This document shows positions 41,631 to 52,388 of a stretch of 64,000 bases of DNA, one piece after another. Under the pieces are notes generated by a model. That model did no database searches, was not told where the DNA came from, and worked only from the letters and a program-made list of their open reading frames with translations. The stretch is taken from positions 248,001-312,000 of the forward strand of contig NZ_JAKZHX010000007.1 in the NCBI RefSeq assembly GCF_022568815.1, in the 5' to 3' direction. A program made the position numbers and the translations under genes. Every line of letters begins with the position of its first letter. Positions within the stretch are counted from its first letter, which is position 1. This DNA comes from Undibacterium paludis (GTDB taxonomy: Bacteria > Pseudomonadota > Gammaproteobacteria > Burkholderiales > Burkholderiaceae_D).

Positions 41631-43040
41631 CTAGTGATTCCCTATTATTTTTTGTTGTAATGTATTTGTACCGCCCGGTGTGACCAGGTGAGCAACGGCT
41701 CTTTCCATCTTCATGAAGCGGGAACCCTTGACCAGCACCGTTGTCTCAGCCTGAACACAACTGTCCAGGGCGTTAAGCAAACTATCAATGTCAGCAAAGT
41801 GCCGGGCACCCTCGCCATAACCCAGCGCTGTGTGAGTAACCAGATCACCCAGCAGCAACAATTGTTTGATGCCACGCTGACGTGCATATTCACCAATCTC
41901 TTGATGGAATTGTGCACCGTTATCGCCAACCTCCCCCATATCGCCCAACACCAAGATGGTGTCACCGGCTATCTGCGCCAGGACGTCAATCGCGGCACGG
42001 ACAGAATCAGGGTTGGCGTTGTAACTGTCGTCTATCACCGTAGCACCACATGCCGCCTGCTTGCGCTGCAGCCGGCCGTTGACCGGTGCAAAATTTTCCA
42101 GGCCACTGACGATGGCTTCATGGCTGACACCAATTGCGTGACAGCATGCCGCAGCAGCCAGCGCATTCAAGACATTGTGCTGACCCGCCGCCTGCAGGCG
42201 AATGGCCAAGTCCCGCCCTGCCAGTTTCACTTGCAAGTCGCTGCCAAACACGCTGGGCTGATAAGTGGCATGCACATCGGCATCGTCAGTCAAACCAAAA
42301 GTCAGGGTTTTACGCTGGCCATGCTCAGACGCAAAGGATTGCCACAAGGCGCTGTACTCGTCACCAGCAGGAAATACCGCCACGCCATCGTCAGGCAGGC
42401 TTTGTATGGCGACACCATTTTCTCTTGCTACCGCTTCCACGGTCTGCATGAATTCCTGGTGTTCACGCTGGGCATTGTTGACCAGCGCCACAGTCGGCCT
42501 GGCGGCAGATGCCAGCAAGGCAATTTCGCCTGGATGGTTCATGCCCATTTCGATGACTGCTGCCTGATGGCCTGAATGCAATTGCATGATGGTCAGCGGT
42601 ACGCCGATTTCATTATTCAGATTGCCGGTAGTCGCCAGACGGCCATCTGCACCGAATGCTGCTGCCAGGATGGATGCAATCATTTCCTTGACGGTGGTCT
42701 TGCCATTGCTGCCAGTCACGCCAATGACAGGCAAGGTAAACTTCTGACGCCAGAAACGTGCAACTTCAGCCAGGGCCATCTTGCTATCCGGCACCAGCAA
42801 GGCTGGCAATGTGAACCCTGCCGGAAGCTTTTCTGCAATAACGGCAGCAGCACCGGCAGCGGCTACCTGGGGCAAAAAGTCATGCGCATCAAATTGTTCA
42901 CCACGCAGGGCGACAAATACATCGCCAGCACCAGCTTTGCGACTGTCGGTAGTTAAGCCGCGCACCTCGGCATTCGCCGTCATTTGTGCGTTGTTGACTG
43001 TACCCAGCAAGTCTTGAAGAGTGAATTGCATGGCTCGCAT
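41631..43040 (-). CDS. murF: UDP-MurNAc-tripeptide-D-Ala-D-Ala ligase
   Basis: Adds D-Ala-D-Ala to the stem peptide. The 469-aa product carries [19 protein letters not shown] (ATP site), [11 protein letters not shown] and the [16 protein letters not shown] motif. The ATG at 43040 overlaps the murE stop and has AGGGG at the right distance. An inner ATG at 43031 is less well placed. Confidence 0.96.
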   Translation of the reverse strand: MRAMQFTLQDLLGTVNNAQMTANAEVRGLTTDSRKAGAGDVFVALRGEQFDAHDFLPQVAAAGAAAVIAEKLPAGFTLPALLVPDSKMALAEVARFWRQKFTLPVIGVTGSNGKTTVKEMIASILAAAFGADGRLATTGNLNNEIGVPLTIMQLHSGHQAAVIEMGMNHPGEIALLASAARPTVALVNNAQREHQEFMQTVEAVARENGVAIQSLPDDGVAVFPAGDEYSALWQSFASEHGQRKTLTFGLTDDADVHATYQPSVFGSDLQVKLAGRDLAIRLQAAGQHNVLNALAAAACCHAIGVSHEAIVSGLENFAPVNGRLQRKQAACGATVIDDSYNANPDSVRAAIDVLAQIAGDTILVLGDMGEVGDNGAQFHQEIGEYARQRGIKQLLLLGDLVTHTALGYGEGARHFADIDSLLNALDSCVQAETTVLVKGSRFMKMERAVAHLVTPGGTNTLQQKIIGNH

Positions 43041-44566
43041 CAGCTGCCCCTCTTCATATTGCCGCTGGTTGCCACGGTGGCCAGCGCCAGGGCCGCATGC
43101 TCTTCATCAGAGAAGGGCCATTTCTTGCTCTTGATATCCTGATAGGTCTCGTGACCTTTACCGGCCAGCAGAACCACATCATGATTATCTGCATGCTTGA
43201 TTGCATACAGGATGGCATTGGCGCGGTCTTCGATGACCTGTGGCGCACCGGTCATTCCAGCCAGAATGTCCTGGATAATCTGTGTCGGGTCTTCAGTACG
43301 CGGGTTGTCGCTGGTGACGACCACATGCTGCGCCTGCTCGGCGATCTTGCCCATTTGCGGGCGTTTGCCCGGATCACGGTCACCACCACAGCCAAACACA
43401 CACCACAACTTGCCGTTGCGCTCTGTCGCCACCTGTTGCAGGGCTTCCAGGGTTTTTTCCAGCGCATCCGGTGTATGGGCATAATCAATGACAACCATCA
43501 CATGGCCAGCAGTACCCAGTAATTGCATGCGGCCAGGTACGGGCGTCAGTTTTTCTATGATGGACAAGGCTTTGCTCAGCGCGATACCCTTGCTCAGCAA
43601 CACGGCGAGTACCGCCAAAATATTGCTGACATTGAACTTGCCTATGAGCTGGGTCTTGACCAGGCCGGAACCGAATGGTGAATCAAGATGGAAGCTGGTA
43701 CCGGCATGATTGGTTTTCAGGTTGCTGGCGACCAGCACATCCAGCCCGGGGAAATCTTTCTTGTCCAGGCTGTAGCCCAGGATTCTTGTGGCTGACTGTT
43801 TTACCTGCATGTGCGCGACCAGTTCCAGCCCGTAAGCGTCATCAAGATTGATGACAGCCGTACCCAGATCCTGCCATTCAAACAGTCTGGTCTTGGCAGC
43901 AGCATAGTTTGCCATATCGCCATGATAGTCGAGATGATCGCGCGTCAGATTCGTCAACACCGCCACATCAAAATGCAAGCCATTCAAGCGTCCCTGGTGC
44001 AGACCTATCGATGAAGCCTCGATCGCCAATGCCTGGGCGCCATCACGATTCAATTCTGCGATTTTCTGCTGCAGGGCGATAGCGTCCGGTGTGGTGTAAC
44101 CGGTCTCTGCCAGCTGACCTATGACGCCATTGCGGTACTGGCCTATGCCAAGAGTACCGACCACGGCAGATGGCGTGCCATTCAAAGACAGGGCCTTGGC
44201 TATCCATTGTGAACAAGATGTCTTGCCATTGGTGCCGGTAATGGCGACATTGAACCAGGCCTGTTCAGCCTGCCCATACCAGGCGTGGGCAACGTGGCCA
44301 GCAACTTCCTGCAAATCTGCCACCGCCAGATGAGGCGTACGGAGTGCCTCATCCCAAACAAAATGATCAGCCTCATAGACGACAGCAACTGCGCCATTGA
44401 CAATTGCATGGGCGATATGTGCACGACCATCGGTATTGGAGGTGCGCAGTGCGAAGAAGACATCTCCGGTTTGTATGGAGCGGGAATCTGAGCGCAGTTG
44501 CGCATTCGGCGCATGCTGCTTCAGCCAGTCCAGTATTGCTACTATCATTGTATTTTTCTGTTTCAT
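43040..44566 (-). CDS. murE: UDP-MurNAc-tripeptide synthetase (meso-DAP-adding)
   Basis: Adds the third stem residue. The 508-aa product has [27 protein letters not shown] and the DNPR motif (TSDNPRTEDP) that marks meso-diaminopimelate rather than lysine specificity. The ATG at 44566 follows AGGAAAG by seven bases and overlaps the ftsI stop. Confidence 0.96.
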   Translation of the reverse strand: MKQKNTMIVAILDWLKQHAPNAQLRSDSRSIQTGDVFFALRTSNTDGRAHIAHAIVNGAVAVVYEADHFVWDEALRTPHLAVADLQEVAGHVAHAWYGQAEQAWFNVAITGTNGKTSCSQWIAKALSLNGTPSAVVGTLGIGQYRNGVIGQLAETGYTTPDAIALQQKIAELNRDGAQALAIEASSIGLHQGRLNGLHFDVAVLTNLTRDHLDYHGDMANYAAAKTRLFEWQDLGTAVINLDDAYGLELVAHMQVKQSATRILGYSLDKKDFPGLDVLVASNLKTNHAGTSFHLDSPFGSGLVKTQLIGKFNVSNILAVLAVLLSKGIALSKALSIIEKLTPVPGRMQLLGTAGHVMVVIDYAHTPDALEKTLEALQQVATERNGKLWCVFGCGGDRDPGKRPQMGKIAEQAQHVVVTSDNPRTEDPTQIIQDILAGMTGAPQVIEDRANAILYAIKHADNHDVVLLAGKGHETYQDIKSKKWPFSDEEHAALALATVATSGNMKRGS

Positions 44567-46329
44567 TACATGCTTTCCTGTACACCTTCTTCAGGAATAA
44601 TGCTGGTGACGTTGGAATCCGGCGGCACATTGAGTGAGCGCAAAACATTCGCCATAATTGCCGCAAATACCGGTGCTGCTACAGGGCCTGCGAAGTGTCC
44701 ACCAACCGTTGGTTCGTCCACCATCACCGCCACAATGACACGCGGATTTGAAACGGGAGCAAAACCAATGAAATCAAGCAGATATTTATTCACGTAACGG
44801 CCACCCTCATTCTTGTGGGCAGTACCTGTTTTGCCTGCAACACGGTAACCGGCAATACGCGCTTGTGGCGCAGTACCACCAGGCTCGGTCACCGTTTCCA
44901 TCATCTGGCGCACTTGTTTTGACGTCTTTTCAGAAATCACACGTGAACCATGTGGCATTTCAGCCGACTTTTGGAAAGTCAGCGGAATCATGTCACCATC
45001 CCTGGCAAAGATCATATAAGAACGCGCCATCTGTATCAGCGATACCGAGATACCATGGCCATAGCTCATCGTGGCTTGCTCAATCGGACGCCAATTTTTG
45101 TAATTACGCAGGCGCCCGGCAACCGCACCAGGGAAACCGAATTTGGGTTGCTGACCAAAGCCCAGGGTAGTGAACATTTCCCACATTTCTTGTGGTGGCA
45201 TTTGCAAGGCTATTTTTGCAGTGCCGATGTTCGAAGATTTTTGTATGATCTGCGCGACTGTCAGTGAGCCTTGTTTGTGGGCATCATGTATCAGGTTCGG
45301 ACCTATGGCCATGACGCCGGGCGCGGTCTGGAAAACGGTATCAGGTGTGACGCGGCCAGTTTCCAGTGCCAGGGCTATTGTCACTGGCTTCATGGTGGAA
45401 CCAGGCTCAAAGGTATCGGTCATGACACGGTTACGCAATTGCGCACCAGTCAGCACCGACCTGTCATTCGGGTTATAGGTAGGCAAATTCACCAGCGCCA
45501 GCACTTCACCGGTTTGCACATCCAGCACCACCGCACCGCCGGCCTTGGCCTTGTGTTTTTCCAGCGCTTCTTTCAAGTGAGTGTAGGCGATATACTGGAT
45601 TTTGCTATCTATCGACAGTGTCAGGTCCTTGCCGTCATGCGGTTCGCGCACGGCCTGTATATCCTCGACGATATGGCCAAGCCTGTCCTTGATGACACGG
45701 CGACTCCCGGTCTTGCCCGCCAGGTTTTTTTCCGATGCCAGCTCTATACCTTCCTGTCCTACGTCTTCCACATTGGTGAAGCCAACCACATGGGCCATGA
45801 CTTCTCCTTCAGGATAGAAACGTTTGTATTCCTTGCGGGTTTCTATGCCTGGTATGGCCAGCGCCACAATTTTGTCAGACACATCGGCTTCAACCTGGCG
45901 TTTCAGGTAAACAAACTGACGGTCAGAATCAAGCTTCTTGCGTAACTCCGCTTCACTCATATCCAGCAACCTGGCTAATTGCTGGATTTTTTCTTTTGGC
46001 GCTTCCAGCACATCCTCTGGTATCGCCCAGATAGCTTTGACAGGCACAGATGAAGCCAGCACCTGGCCATTGCGGTCAGTGATCTTGCCACGCGTGGCCG
46101 GCAGTTCCAGCGTACGTGCGTAACGGTTTTCACCTTGCTTCTTCAGGAAAGGTGTACTAAAGCCTTGCAAATACAGTGCTTTGGCGATCAAGGCCAGGAA
46201 AGCGGCAAACAGCAAAAACAGGATGAAGCGGGAACGCCAGGTCGGCAGCTTGACATCGAGTATGGGGTTCGATGAAAAGGCGACGCCGCGTGCAGCGGCT
46301 GTACGTGAGGTAGTGGCTGACCTGCTCAT
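44566..46329 (-). CDS. ftsI: Septal transpeptidase FtsI (PBP3)
   Basis: Class B penicillin-binding protein that cross-links septal peptidoglycan. The 587-aa product has one transmembrane segment (about 34-54), a PBP dimerisation domain and a transpeptidase domain with S311 (STMK), the SxN motif (SSN) and KTGT (VAGKTGTAHKN). It starts with four bases of overlap to ftsL. Confidence 0.97.
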   Translation of the reverse strand: MSRSATTSRTAAARGVAFSSNPILDVKLPTWRSRFILFLLFAAFLALIAKALYLQGFSTPFLKKQGENRYARTLELPATRGKITDRNGQVLASSVPVKAIWAIPEDVLEAPKEKIQQLARLLDMSEAELRKKLDSDRQFVYLKRQVEADVSDKIVALAIPGIETRKEYKRFYPEGEVMAHVVGFTNVEDVGQEGIELASEKNLAGKTGSRRVIKDRLGHIVEDIQAVREPHDGKDLTLSIDSKIQYIAYTHLKEALEKHKAKAGGAVVLDVQTGEVLALVNLPTYNPNDRSVLTGAQLRNRVMTDTFEPGSTMKPVTIALALETGRVTPDTVFQTAPGVMAIGPNLIHDAHKQGSLTVAQIIQKSSNIGTAKIALQMPPQEMWEMFTTLGFGQQPKFGFPGAVAGRLRNYKNWRPIEQATMSYGHGISVSLIQMARSYMIFARDGDMIPLTFQKSAEMPHGSRVISEKTSKQVRQMMETVTEPGGTAPQARIAGYRVAGKTGTAHKNEGGRYVNKYLLDFIGFAPVSNPRVIVAVMVDEPTVGGHFAGPVAAPVFAAIMANVLRSLNVPPDSNVTSIIPEEGVQESM

Positions 46330-46601
46330 TTTGCCTCCACTGCTTTCAGATACTGTGTACGTTCAGGGGTAACGGCGACCATGTTCAATTCACGTGTCGC
46401 AGTTGCTTCTATCCTTGCATGCTTGCCATAGGTGGATTGATCAAGTTTCAGCTGTGTCCACTGCAAGTCATACTGCTTGCTCAAACTTTGTTCACGCTCC
46501 AGCTCGATGAACAGGCGACGGGCCTGGTACTGCGAATTGATCAGCGACAACGCACAGGCAATCAGCGCCGTCGCCAGGATGATGTTCAGCCGTGTGCTCA
46601 T
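46326..46601 (-). CDS. ftsL: Cell division protein FtsL
   Basis: Small bitopic divisome protein that works with FtsB and FtsQ. The 91-aa product has one transmembrane segment (residues 5-22) and a leucine-zipper-type periplasmic coiled coil ([20 protein letters not shown]). The position between rsmH and ftsI settles the call, since the sequence is poorly conserved. Confidence 0.9.
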   Translation of the reverse strand: MSTRLNIILATALIACALSLINSQYQARRLFIELEREQSLSKQYDLQWTQLKLDQSTYGKHARIEATATRELNMVAVTPERTQYLKAVEAK

Positions 46602-47557
46602 GCCGCCACCTCGGGTAAACGTTCTGCCACACGCAAGATGGCTGACCTGGCACGCGGATTGGCATTCACTTCAGCCTCCGAAGGCTTGATGCGATCAAGC
46701 AAACGCATTTTTGGCTGCGGCAGGTCAAGATGCCGTATCGGCAAACGCCGGTCGGGCTGCGCCACCTTCACTTTTGAGGCAAAAAACTGTTTGACGATAC
46801 GGTCTTCCAGCGAATGGAAGCTGATGACCGACATCCGTCCATATGGCGCCAGCGCGTCGTAAGCAGCCGCCAGACCTATTTCGAGATCTTCAAGCTCCTG
46901 ATTGATGAAAATCCGTATAGCCTGAAAGGTGCGAGTTGCCGGGTCTTTACCCTTCTCGCGAGTTTTGACGGCGTGTGCGACGATTTCTGCGAGCTGTCGT
47001 GTTCCACGAATGGCGTCTGTCTTCCTGCGAGCAACAATCGCCTTTGCAATCTGAAAAGCAAACCGTTCTTCCCCATAATCTCTTATAACCTCCGTAATTT
47101 GCTCTTCATCGGCAGTCGCCAGCCAGTCGGCCGCCGATATGCCACGCGTGGTATCCATACGCATGTCAAGCGGACCATCAGCCCTGAAGCTAAAGCCCCT
47201 GCTGGCATCATCCACTTGTGGTGAAGAAATGCCCAGATCCATCAAAATACCGTCAACCCTGTTCACGCCACAGTCAGGCAGGGCTGCTGCCATCGTTGCA
47301 AAGCTGTCATGCACGATATGAAAACGCGGATCACTGATTTCAGCTGCGCTGGCTATCGCCTGCGTGTCCTTGTCAAACGCAATCAGGCGGCCATTGGCAG
47401 CCAGTTGCGACAGGATCAGGCGGCTGTGGCCACCGCGTCCAAAGGTACCATCCACATATATCCCGCCAGCACGCTGGCCAGCGATGCCGAGAGCATCTAC
47501 AGCCTCATGCAACAGCACTGTCTGGTGCGTAAAATCTGCCGCTTGCTGAATACTCAT
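46598..47557 (-). CDS. rsmH: 16S rRNA m4C1402 methyltransferase RsmH
   Basis: SAM-dependent methylation of 16S rRNA C1402. The 319-aa product has [15 protein letters not shown], the SAM site [36 protein letters not shown] and [14 protein letters not shown]. It lies nine bases after mraZ. Confidence 0.97.
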   Translation of the reverse strand: MSIQQAADFTHQTVLLHEAVDALGIAGQRAGGIYVDGTFGRGGHSRLILSQLAANGRLIAFDKDTQAIASAAEISDPRFHIVHDSFATMAAALPDCGVNRVDGILMDLGISSPQVDDASRGFSFRADGPLDMRMDTTRGISAADWLATADEEQITEVIRDYGEERFAFQIAKAIVARRKTDAIRGTRQLAEIVAHAVKTREKGKDPATRTFQAIRIFINQELEDLEIGLAAAYDALAPYGRMSVISFHSLEDRIVKQFFASKVKVAQPDRRLPIRHLDLPQPKMRLLDRIKPSEAEVNANPRARSAILRVAERLPEVAA

Positions 47558-47566
47558 TGCCCGCGA

Positions 47567-47995
47567 TCAGAAAGAAAAATTGTTTAAGACATCAGGAGCG
47601 CCGCCAGCAATGGCTTTCGCTTCGTTTTCAGCCAGTTTGGTCGCATCCCAGATTTCGAAATGACTGCCCATGCCCAGCAGCATCACATCGCGCTGCATGC
47701 CGACAGCATTGCGCAACTCAGGTGCAACCAGAATGCGGCCGGCACTATCCATGTCAACATCGAAGGCATTGCCAAGAAAGATACGTTTCCAGTCACGTGC
47801 CTGAATGGGCCAGGCGGCGATTTGTTCGCGATGGGATTCCCAGGTCGGGCGTGGGAACAGCAAGAGGCAACCATCCGGATGGCGGGTCAGGGTAATCCGG
47901 CCTTCGCACTGGACATTGAGCGCGTCACGATGCCGGGCAGGGATGGACATCCTGCCTTTTGCATCGAGATTGAGTGAGGACGCCCCCTGGAACAC
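47567..47995 (-). CDS. mraZ: MraZ transcriptional repressor of the dcw cluster
   Basis: AbrB-fold DNA-binding protein that represses its own operon. The 142-aa product contains the duplicated MraZ motifs ([17 protein letters not shown] and [16 protein letters not shown]). It is the first gene of the dcw run, directly downstream of the promoter and MraZ boxes at 48071-48130. Confidence 0.96.
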   Translation of the reverse strand: MFQGASSLNLDAKGRMSIPARHRDALNVQCEGRITLTRHPDGCLLLFPRPTWESHREQIAAWPIQARDWKRIFLGNAFDVDMDSAGRILVAPELRNAVGMQRDVMLLGMGSHFEIWDATKLAENEAKAIAGGAPDVLNNFSF

Positions 47996-48070
47996 GCTGT
48001 CTACCTTTTTTCCTGAAATTCTGTCTGACTGGCCAAGTATGAAATGTAAGCGAATACTGTTGATTTATTC

Positions 48071-48103
48071 CACAAAATTACACTTTTTCACACTATTGCC
48101 CAC
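48071..48103 (-). promoter_or_regulatory. MraZ-binding box array
   Basis: On the minus strand the run of G-T-G repeats, GTGGGCAATA GTGTGAAAAA and so on, places GTG at four 10-bp intervals (CAC at 48101, 48091, 48081 and 48071), matching the direct repeats (TGGG-type) bound by MraZ. The array begins at the -10 box, so repression would be by blocking initiation. Confidence 0.7.
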
Positions 48104-48130
48104 TTTAGAGGATGACTTGACCGTGGTCAA
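48102..48130 (-). promoter_or_regulatory. Promoter of the dcw operon with embedded dyad
   Basis: TTGACC (48130-48125) and TAAAGT (48107-48102) with a 17-bp spacer on the minus strand. The -35 lies in a perfect dyad TTGACC-GT-GGTCAA (48117-48130) that may be a second operator. Confidence 0.7.
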
Positions 48131-48542
48131 GCGTATTCGATGAGTAAATTTGGAAATTATCTAATGAAGTCAATGACTTAGCGCAACTACTTGAGGTTAG
48201 TCGCAGACAAATTACCCTGATAAATTAGGCACTTACAGAACTTAGTGAAAGTAGCGTCTCACGTATAACCATGTGTTTGACCAAAAACGATTTGTTGTTG
48301 GCGTGGAGACTTGAGGGAAATGCCTGCAGGAAAGAGGAATTTGCTGCTTTTTAACTACTGTAGTGTCAATTGATAAACTATGATGGTCAGACGGTGATGA
48401 ATCAGGGGCCAGATTATCGCTGAAAATCTGGTAGACGGGGCGGTTTTTCCCTGCCTGCAATCAAATATTGGCTCGCAATATTGACTTCAGATAAAGGCAA
48501 TACAAGCGAAATTGGCAAGTTTTGCAAGATGTTGACTGTATC
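48131..48542. other. Intergenic region mraZ to GGDEF-EAL gene
   Basis: About 410 bp. I see no RNA gene, no convincing ORF and no other repeat. It probably holds the far upstream part of the dcw control region. Confidence 0.45.
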
Positions 48543-51500
48543 TCATCGATACCGGTATTGACGCCGCAACAACTGCTGGAACTCCTTATCGGCGACTGCC
48601 CTGCTGAAGTAAAAGCCCTGGAATTCATCGCAGTCGCAATCTCGCAGGGTTTCCAGCTGCACTGCCGAATCCACTCCTTCCGCAATCACCTTGATACCCA
48701 GGGTATGGGCCATGGCTACAATAGCCAGCACAATGGCAGTGTCATTCGGATCATCCGGTATATCCTTGATGAAGGAACGGTCGACCTTGACGCTGTCGAC
48801 AGGGAAGCGCTTCAGGTAAGCAAGCGAAGAATAGCCAGTCCCGAAGTCATCAATGGACAGGGTAAAACCCGCCTCTTTCAGGCCATCCATCAGCAGTATC
48901 GCCTGCTCACGGTTGTGCATGACCATGCTCTCCGTGATTTCGAATTCTATGGAGTTGGCAGGAACGCGCCAGAAATCAACCACGCTCTTGACTTCATCAA
49001 GCATGTGCGCGTCATTGAACTGTGCGCCGGACAGATTGATGGCAACCCTGCCAAAATCCTTGTCGACATGACGGAAACTGAGAATATCACGGCAAGCAAT
49101 ATCAAGCACCAGCATGCCCAGGCGGGCAATCAGGCCGGCTTCTTCTGCAAGGCCAATGAATTCTACCGGGTAAAGCAAGCCACGTTCGGGATGATTCCAG
49201 CGCACCAGTGCTTCGGCACCGACGATACGCTCGGTCATGACATCGAGCTTGGGCTGGTAATGGACGACGAATTCCCGCCTTTCAAGCGCCTTGCGCAGCC
49301 TTGCCTCAAAGGCCAGGCGCTCTACGGTGTGGACATTCATTTCCGATGCGTAGAACTGGTAATTGTCCTTGCCCTTGTTCTTGGCCCGGTACATGGCAAT
49401 ATCAGCGTTCTTTAGCAGGGTCTGTGCATCCTTGCCATCAACAGGGAAAGTGGCGATACCGATGCTGGCGCTGAGCTGGCATTCCTGCCCGTCAATTTCA
49501 AAAGGCTGGGCCGCAGCAAACAGGAGTTTGTCGGCCACGTCGCCAAGATCACGCGGCTCGTCAAACTGATCAATCAGGAGTATGAATTCATCACCACCTA
49601 TCCTGGCGATGATGTCAGATTCACGCAGGCAATGGCGAAAACTGCGGGCCACCGTGCGCAAGACATTGTCACCTTCATCATGACCAAAGGTGTCGTTGAT
49701 ATTCTTGAATCTGTCCAGGTCCAGGAAAAGCACGGCCAGCTGGCTGCGGTTGCGCTCTGCCACTGCCAGTGCACGTGCCAGATGCTGGTTATACAGGAAA
49801 CGGTTTGGCAAACCCGTGAGTTCGTCATAATGCGCCAGTTGCAGGATTTTCTTTTCCGAACGGCGGCCTTCTATGGCTATCCCGGCAATGTCGACTGTTA
49901 TGCGGATCAGGCCAAGGTCCTTTTCGCTCAACGCCATCCCGCTCCGTGAAAACAGGCAAAAACTGCCGAGCAACTGCCCATTGCGGCCAACAATCGGCCA
50001 GGCCCCGCATGAACTGTAGCTTGCCAGAGTCTCAACCCCATTCACGAACTGCATCGCCGGTGCCTGCAAGAACTCGGTCAGCCACACCTGTTGCGCGCTC
50101 AGGACTGCCTCAGACCAGATGCCGTTACCATGCGTGACAATCATACCGGGGATTTGCGTACCCAAGACTTCAGGGAAGCGTTCGCCGGCGGCCTGGGCAA
50201 AACTGCGCCGGTCTTCTGCCAGTAACTGTATGCCGCAAAACCAGTGCGGACAGAGTTTTTCTGCAAACTGACAGATTGCCTCCAGGATGGACGTCAATTC
50301 TTCATCACTGCCAATCAATTTCAACAGACGGTTTTGGCCCGCCATCAGCAGCTCTGTATATTTGCGGGCATTAATGTCGCGCTCCACGCAAAACAGCAGC
50401 ATTTCACCTTCGACTTCGACACGAACCAGGGAAATTTCGTTGTATTGTATCTGCCCGTTGCGCAGCGTCGCCCATTCGAAGCGCTGTGGCTGGCCCTGAA
50501 ACGCCTGATCTATCAGGGTGGCCACCAGCACATCCCTGTCCTGGCTTGCATGACCGGCGACCGATTGCACACTGGGGGAGAAACTGCCTACCTTGCGTCC
50601 TATCACTTCATCCGCGAACTTGGCGCCATATAAGGCAACGGCTGCAGGATTACAATCGACGTAGGTGTAGTTACGTCCTATCAGCAAAATGGCATCTTGC
50701 GCCCCCTGATATAACAGGCGATAGCGGCTCTCGCTGGCCTCCAGCCGGTTTCTGGAATCGCGCAAGTGGCGAATTTGCCATAACAACAATATCGCCAGTA
50801 TCAATATGAAAGTTGCCGTCATGGCCGTCACCATGATTTTTTGCGTCACCCTGGCATTCCAGTCTGCCAGTATGACGCTGGTCTCTCTCGAATACACCAG
50901 TGTCAGGGGGAAGTCGCTGATTCTACGGTAGCTGATCAACCAGTTGCTGCCATTTCTGGGTTCGTCACGAACAACACCCTCGCTGGATTTGCTATGGACC
51001 ATGGATCCCACCACGGTCGCTGAAAAATCGGCATCACCGGCATCCGTCGCGGCACGGGCGCCGGCCAGTTTTTTACCAGACTCATCATATAAGGCGATGC
51101 TTGCGCCGCTGCCGAGTGCAACACGCTCATAGAAATCGTACAGATACCGAAGTTGAATATCGGCCTGGATCAGCGCAACACGCTTGCCATCCTTGTCAAG
51201 AATGCTTTTGGCGATGGGTAAAACCCAGCCGCCATTCTCACTGGTCTGGAAAGTTTTCCCAAGCACAAGCTTGTTGTCGGCAGGCTGGTCTAACAGGTAT
51301 TTGATGTGATTCAGGTCTTGCGCCAAGACATCGGCACTACCAAGCTGACTATACGCCAGCCGCCTGCCTTGCAGATCAAAGATGGAAATGGCGTAAATCG
51401 ATGCCGATTCCTGTCTCTGCATGCTGAGAATGCGTTCTATTCCCCTGGCCTCGGATGGCAATAGTCGTGTTTCCGAAACGACCTCTTCGGAGGCCACACT

Positions 51501-51719
51501 CATCACCTGCACGGCACTGCGCATGACTTCGCTGACGTGCTCTTCCAGTATACGTACAGCGAGAAAGTTCTGCTCCTGGGCGGCATTGATGGTCAGTGCC
51601 TTGTCCTGTGCAATCGACCACCAACTCTGCCCTATAATCGCCGCTGCGATCAGGCAGATACAAAACACGAATGCCACAATAGGCACATCATGCTCTTTTC
51701 TCAAGCCGCCATTCTCCAT
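48543..51719 (-). CDS. Membrane-bound diguanylate cyclase/phosphodiesterase (Cache-PAS-GAF-GGDEF-EAL)
   Basis: A 1058-aa c-di-GMP signalling protein. A transmembrane helix (about 12-32) precedes a large periplasmic sensor that looks like a double Cache domain (35-285), and a second helix (about 292-318) follows. Then come a PAS domain (LEASESRYRLLYQGAQDAIL), a GAF-like domain, GGDEF (ARIGGDEFILLIDQ, active-site motif intact) and EAL. The EAL motif VGAEALVRWNHPERG is complete, with DDFGTGYSSLAYL, so both catalytic activities may remain. It is transcribed toward the dcw promoter but separate. What the Cache domain binds is unknown. Confidence 0.88.
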   Translation of the reverse strand: MENGGLRKEHDVPIVAFVFCICLIAAAIIGQSWWSIAQDKALTINAAQEQNFLAVRILEEHVSEVMRSAVQVMSVASEEVVSETRLLPSEARGIERILSMQRQESASIYAISIFDLQGRRLAYSQLGSADVLAQDLNHIKYLLDQPADNKLVLGKTFQTSENGGWVLPIAKSILDKDGKRVALIQADIQLRYLYDFYERVALGSGASIALYDESGKKLAGARAATDAGDADFSATVVGSMVHSKSSEGVVRDEPRNGSNWLISYRRISDFPLTLVYSRETSVILADWNARVTQKIMVTAMTATFILILAILLLWQIRHLRDSRNRLEASESRYRLLYQGAQDAILLIGRNYTYVDCNPAAVALYGAKFADEVIGRKVGSFSPSVQSVAGHASQDRDVLVATLIDQAFQGQPQRFEWATLRNGQIQYNEISLVRVEVEGEMLLFCVERDINARKYTELLMAGQNRLLKLIGSDEELTSILEAICQFAEKLCPHWFCGIQLLAEDRRSFAQAAGERFPEVLGTQIPGMIVTHGNGIWSEAVLSAQQVWLTEFLQAPAMQFVNGVETLASYSSCGAWPIVGRNGQLLGSFCLFSRSGMALSEKDLGLIRITVDIAGIAIEGRRSEKKILQLAHYDELTGLPNRFLYNQHLARALAVAERNRSQLAVLFLDLDRFKNINDTFGHDEGDNVLRTVARSFRHCLRESDIIARIGGDEFILLIDQFDEPRDLGDVADKLLFAAAQPFEIDGQECQLSASIGIATFPVDGKDAQTLLKNADIAMYRAKNKGKDNYQFYASEMNVHTVERLAFEARLRKALERREFVVHYQPKLDVMTERIVGAEALVRWNHPERGLLYPVEFIGLAEEAGLIARLGMLVLDIACRDILSFRHVDKDFGRVAINLSGAQFNDAHMLDEVKSVVDFWRVPANSIEFEITESMVMHNREQAILLMDGLKEAGFTLSIDDFGTGYSSLAYLKRFPVDSVKVDRSFIKDIPDDPNDTAIVLAIVAMAHTLGIKVIAEGVDSAVQLETLRDCDCDEFQGFYFSRAVADKEFQQLLRRQYRYR

Positions 51720-51916
51720 GCATTTGCACTAGTTAGATAAAGCGTCGGTTTTTTTACCATACGGTACGACATCAGTGTACCACTGGTATTTTCAGAGCAA
51801 TGACTTGCTTGCGAGGAATGATGCTTGATGGAGACAAATTTGCCAGATGCAACATACACCGGCAGCAGGCCATGCCTTTTTGACAGTGACAAATTATATA
51901 AAAATACAAGAAAAAT

Positions 51917-52271
51917 AAAGCAGGCCGGTAGGCCGGATTCTGTTACGGCATAATGCATTGCTGCCGTCTGCTATGACAATCATTCCTCTAGGCGACGGAT
52001 TGCTCCGCCGCTCAAGCTTTCTACCCGCACGCTCCGCGAGCCACATCAACGCGTGCCTATTTGAAATTGCTCCGGGTGGAGGTTACCGCGTTTCACCGTA
52101 ACTGAATACGCTCGTCTCTGTGGCCCTATTCCTCGCCTTATACCAAAGCTTGCGCCCTGGCTTTCAACGTACGGCCGTTAGCCGTCACCCTGCTCTATGG
52201 AGTCCGGACCTTCCTCCCGTCACCTTGATTGCTCAAGGCAACCAGCGATTGTCTGGCCTGCTTCGGGCGCT
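51917..52271 (-). ncRNA. rnpB: RNase P RNA (type A)
   Basis: Catalytic RNA of RNase P, which matures tRNA 5' ends. The minus strand shows the universal 5' segment GAGGAAGGTCCGGACTCC (near 52210) and the 3' segment ACAGAATCCGGCCTAC (near 51945) that closes P4. The length (about 355 nt) and GCCTAGAGGAATGATTGTC region fit type A. The ends are set to the outer helix and could be off by a few bases. It diverges from the ThDP gene. Confidence 0.95.
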
Positions 52272-52388
52272 ATTTTACCCTATCTACCTCCCCCTTAATG
52301 ATAATTCCGTGCACAAGCCTCAAATACGATGCAAATTAAGCAGGCTTTCTGGTAGCGTACTGCTTTTACTTTTTTATCATTGTCTATC

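Noticed and set aside
48242..48460. 72-codon minus-strand ORF in the gap before mraZ
   Set aside because: No Shine-Dalgarno, no conserved features and atypical composition.
48522..49415. 297-codon ORF antisense to the EAL domain
   Set aside because: Antisense shadow of a confirmed coding region.
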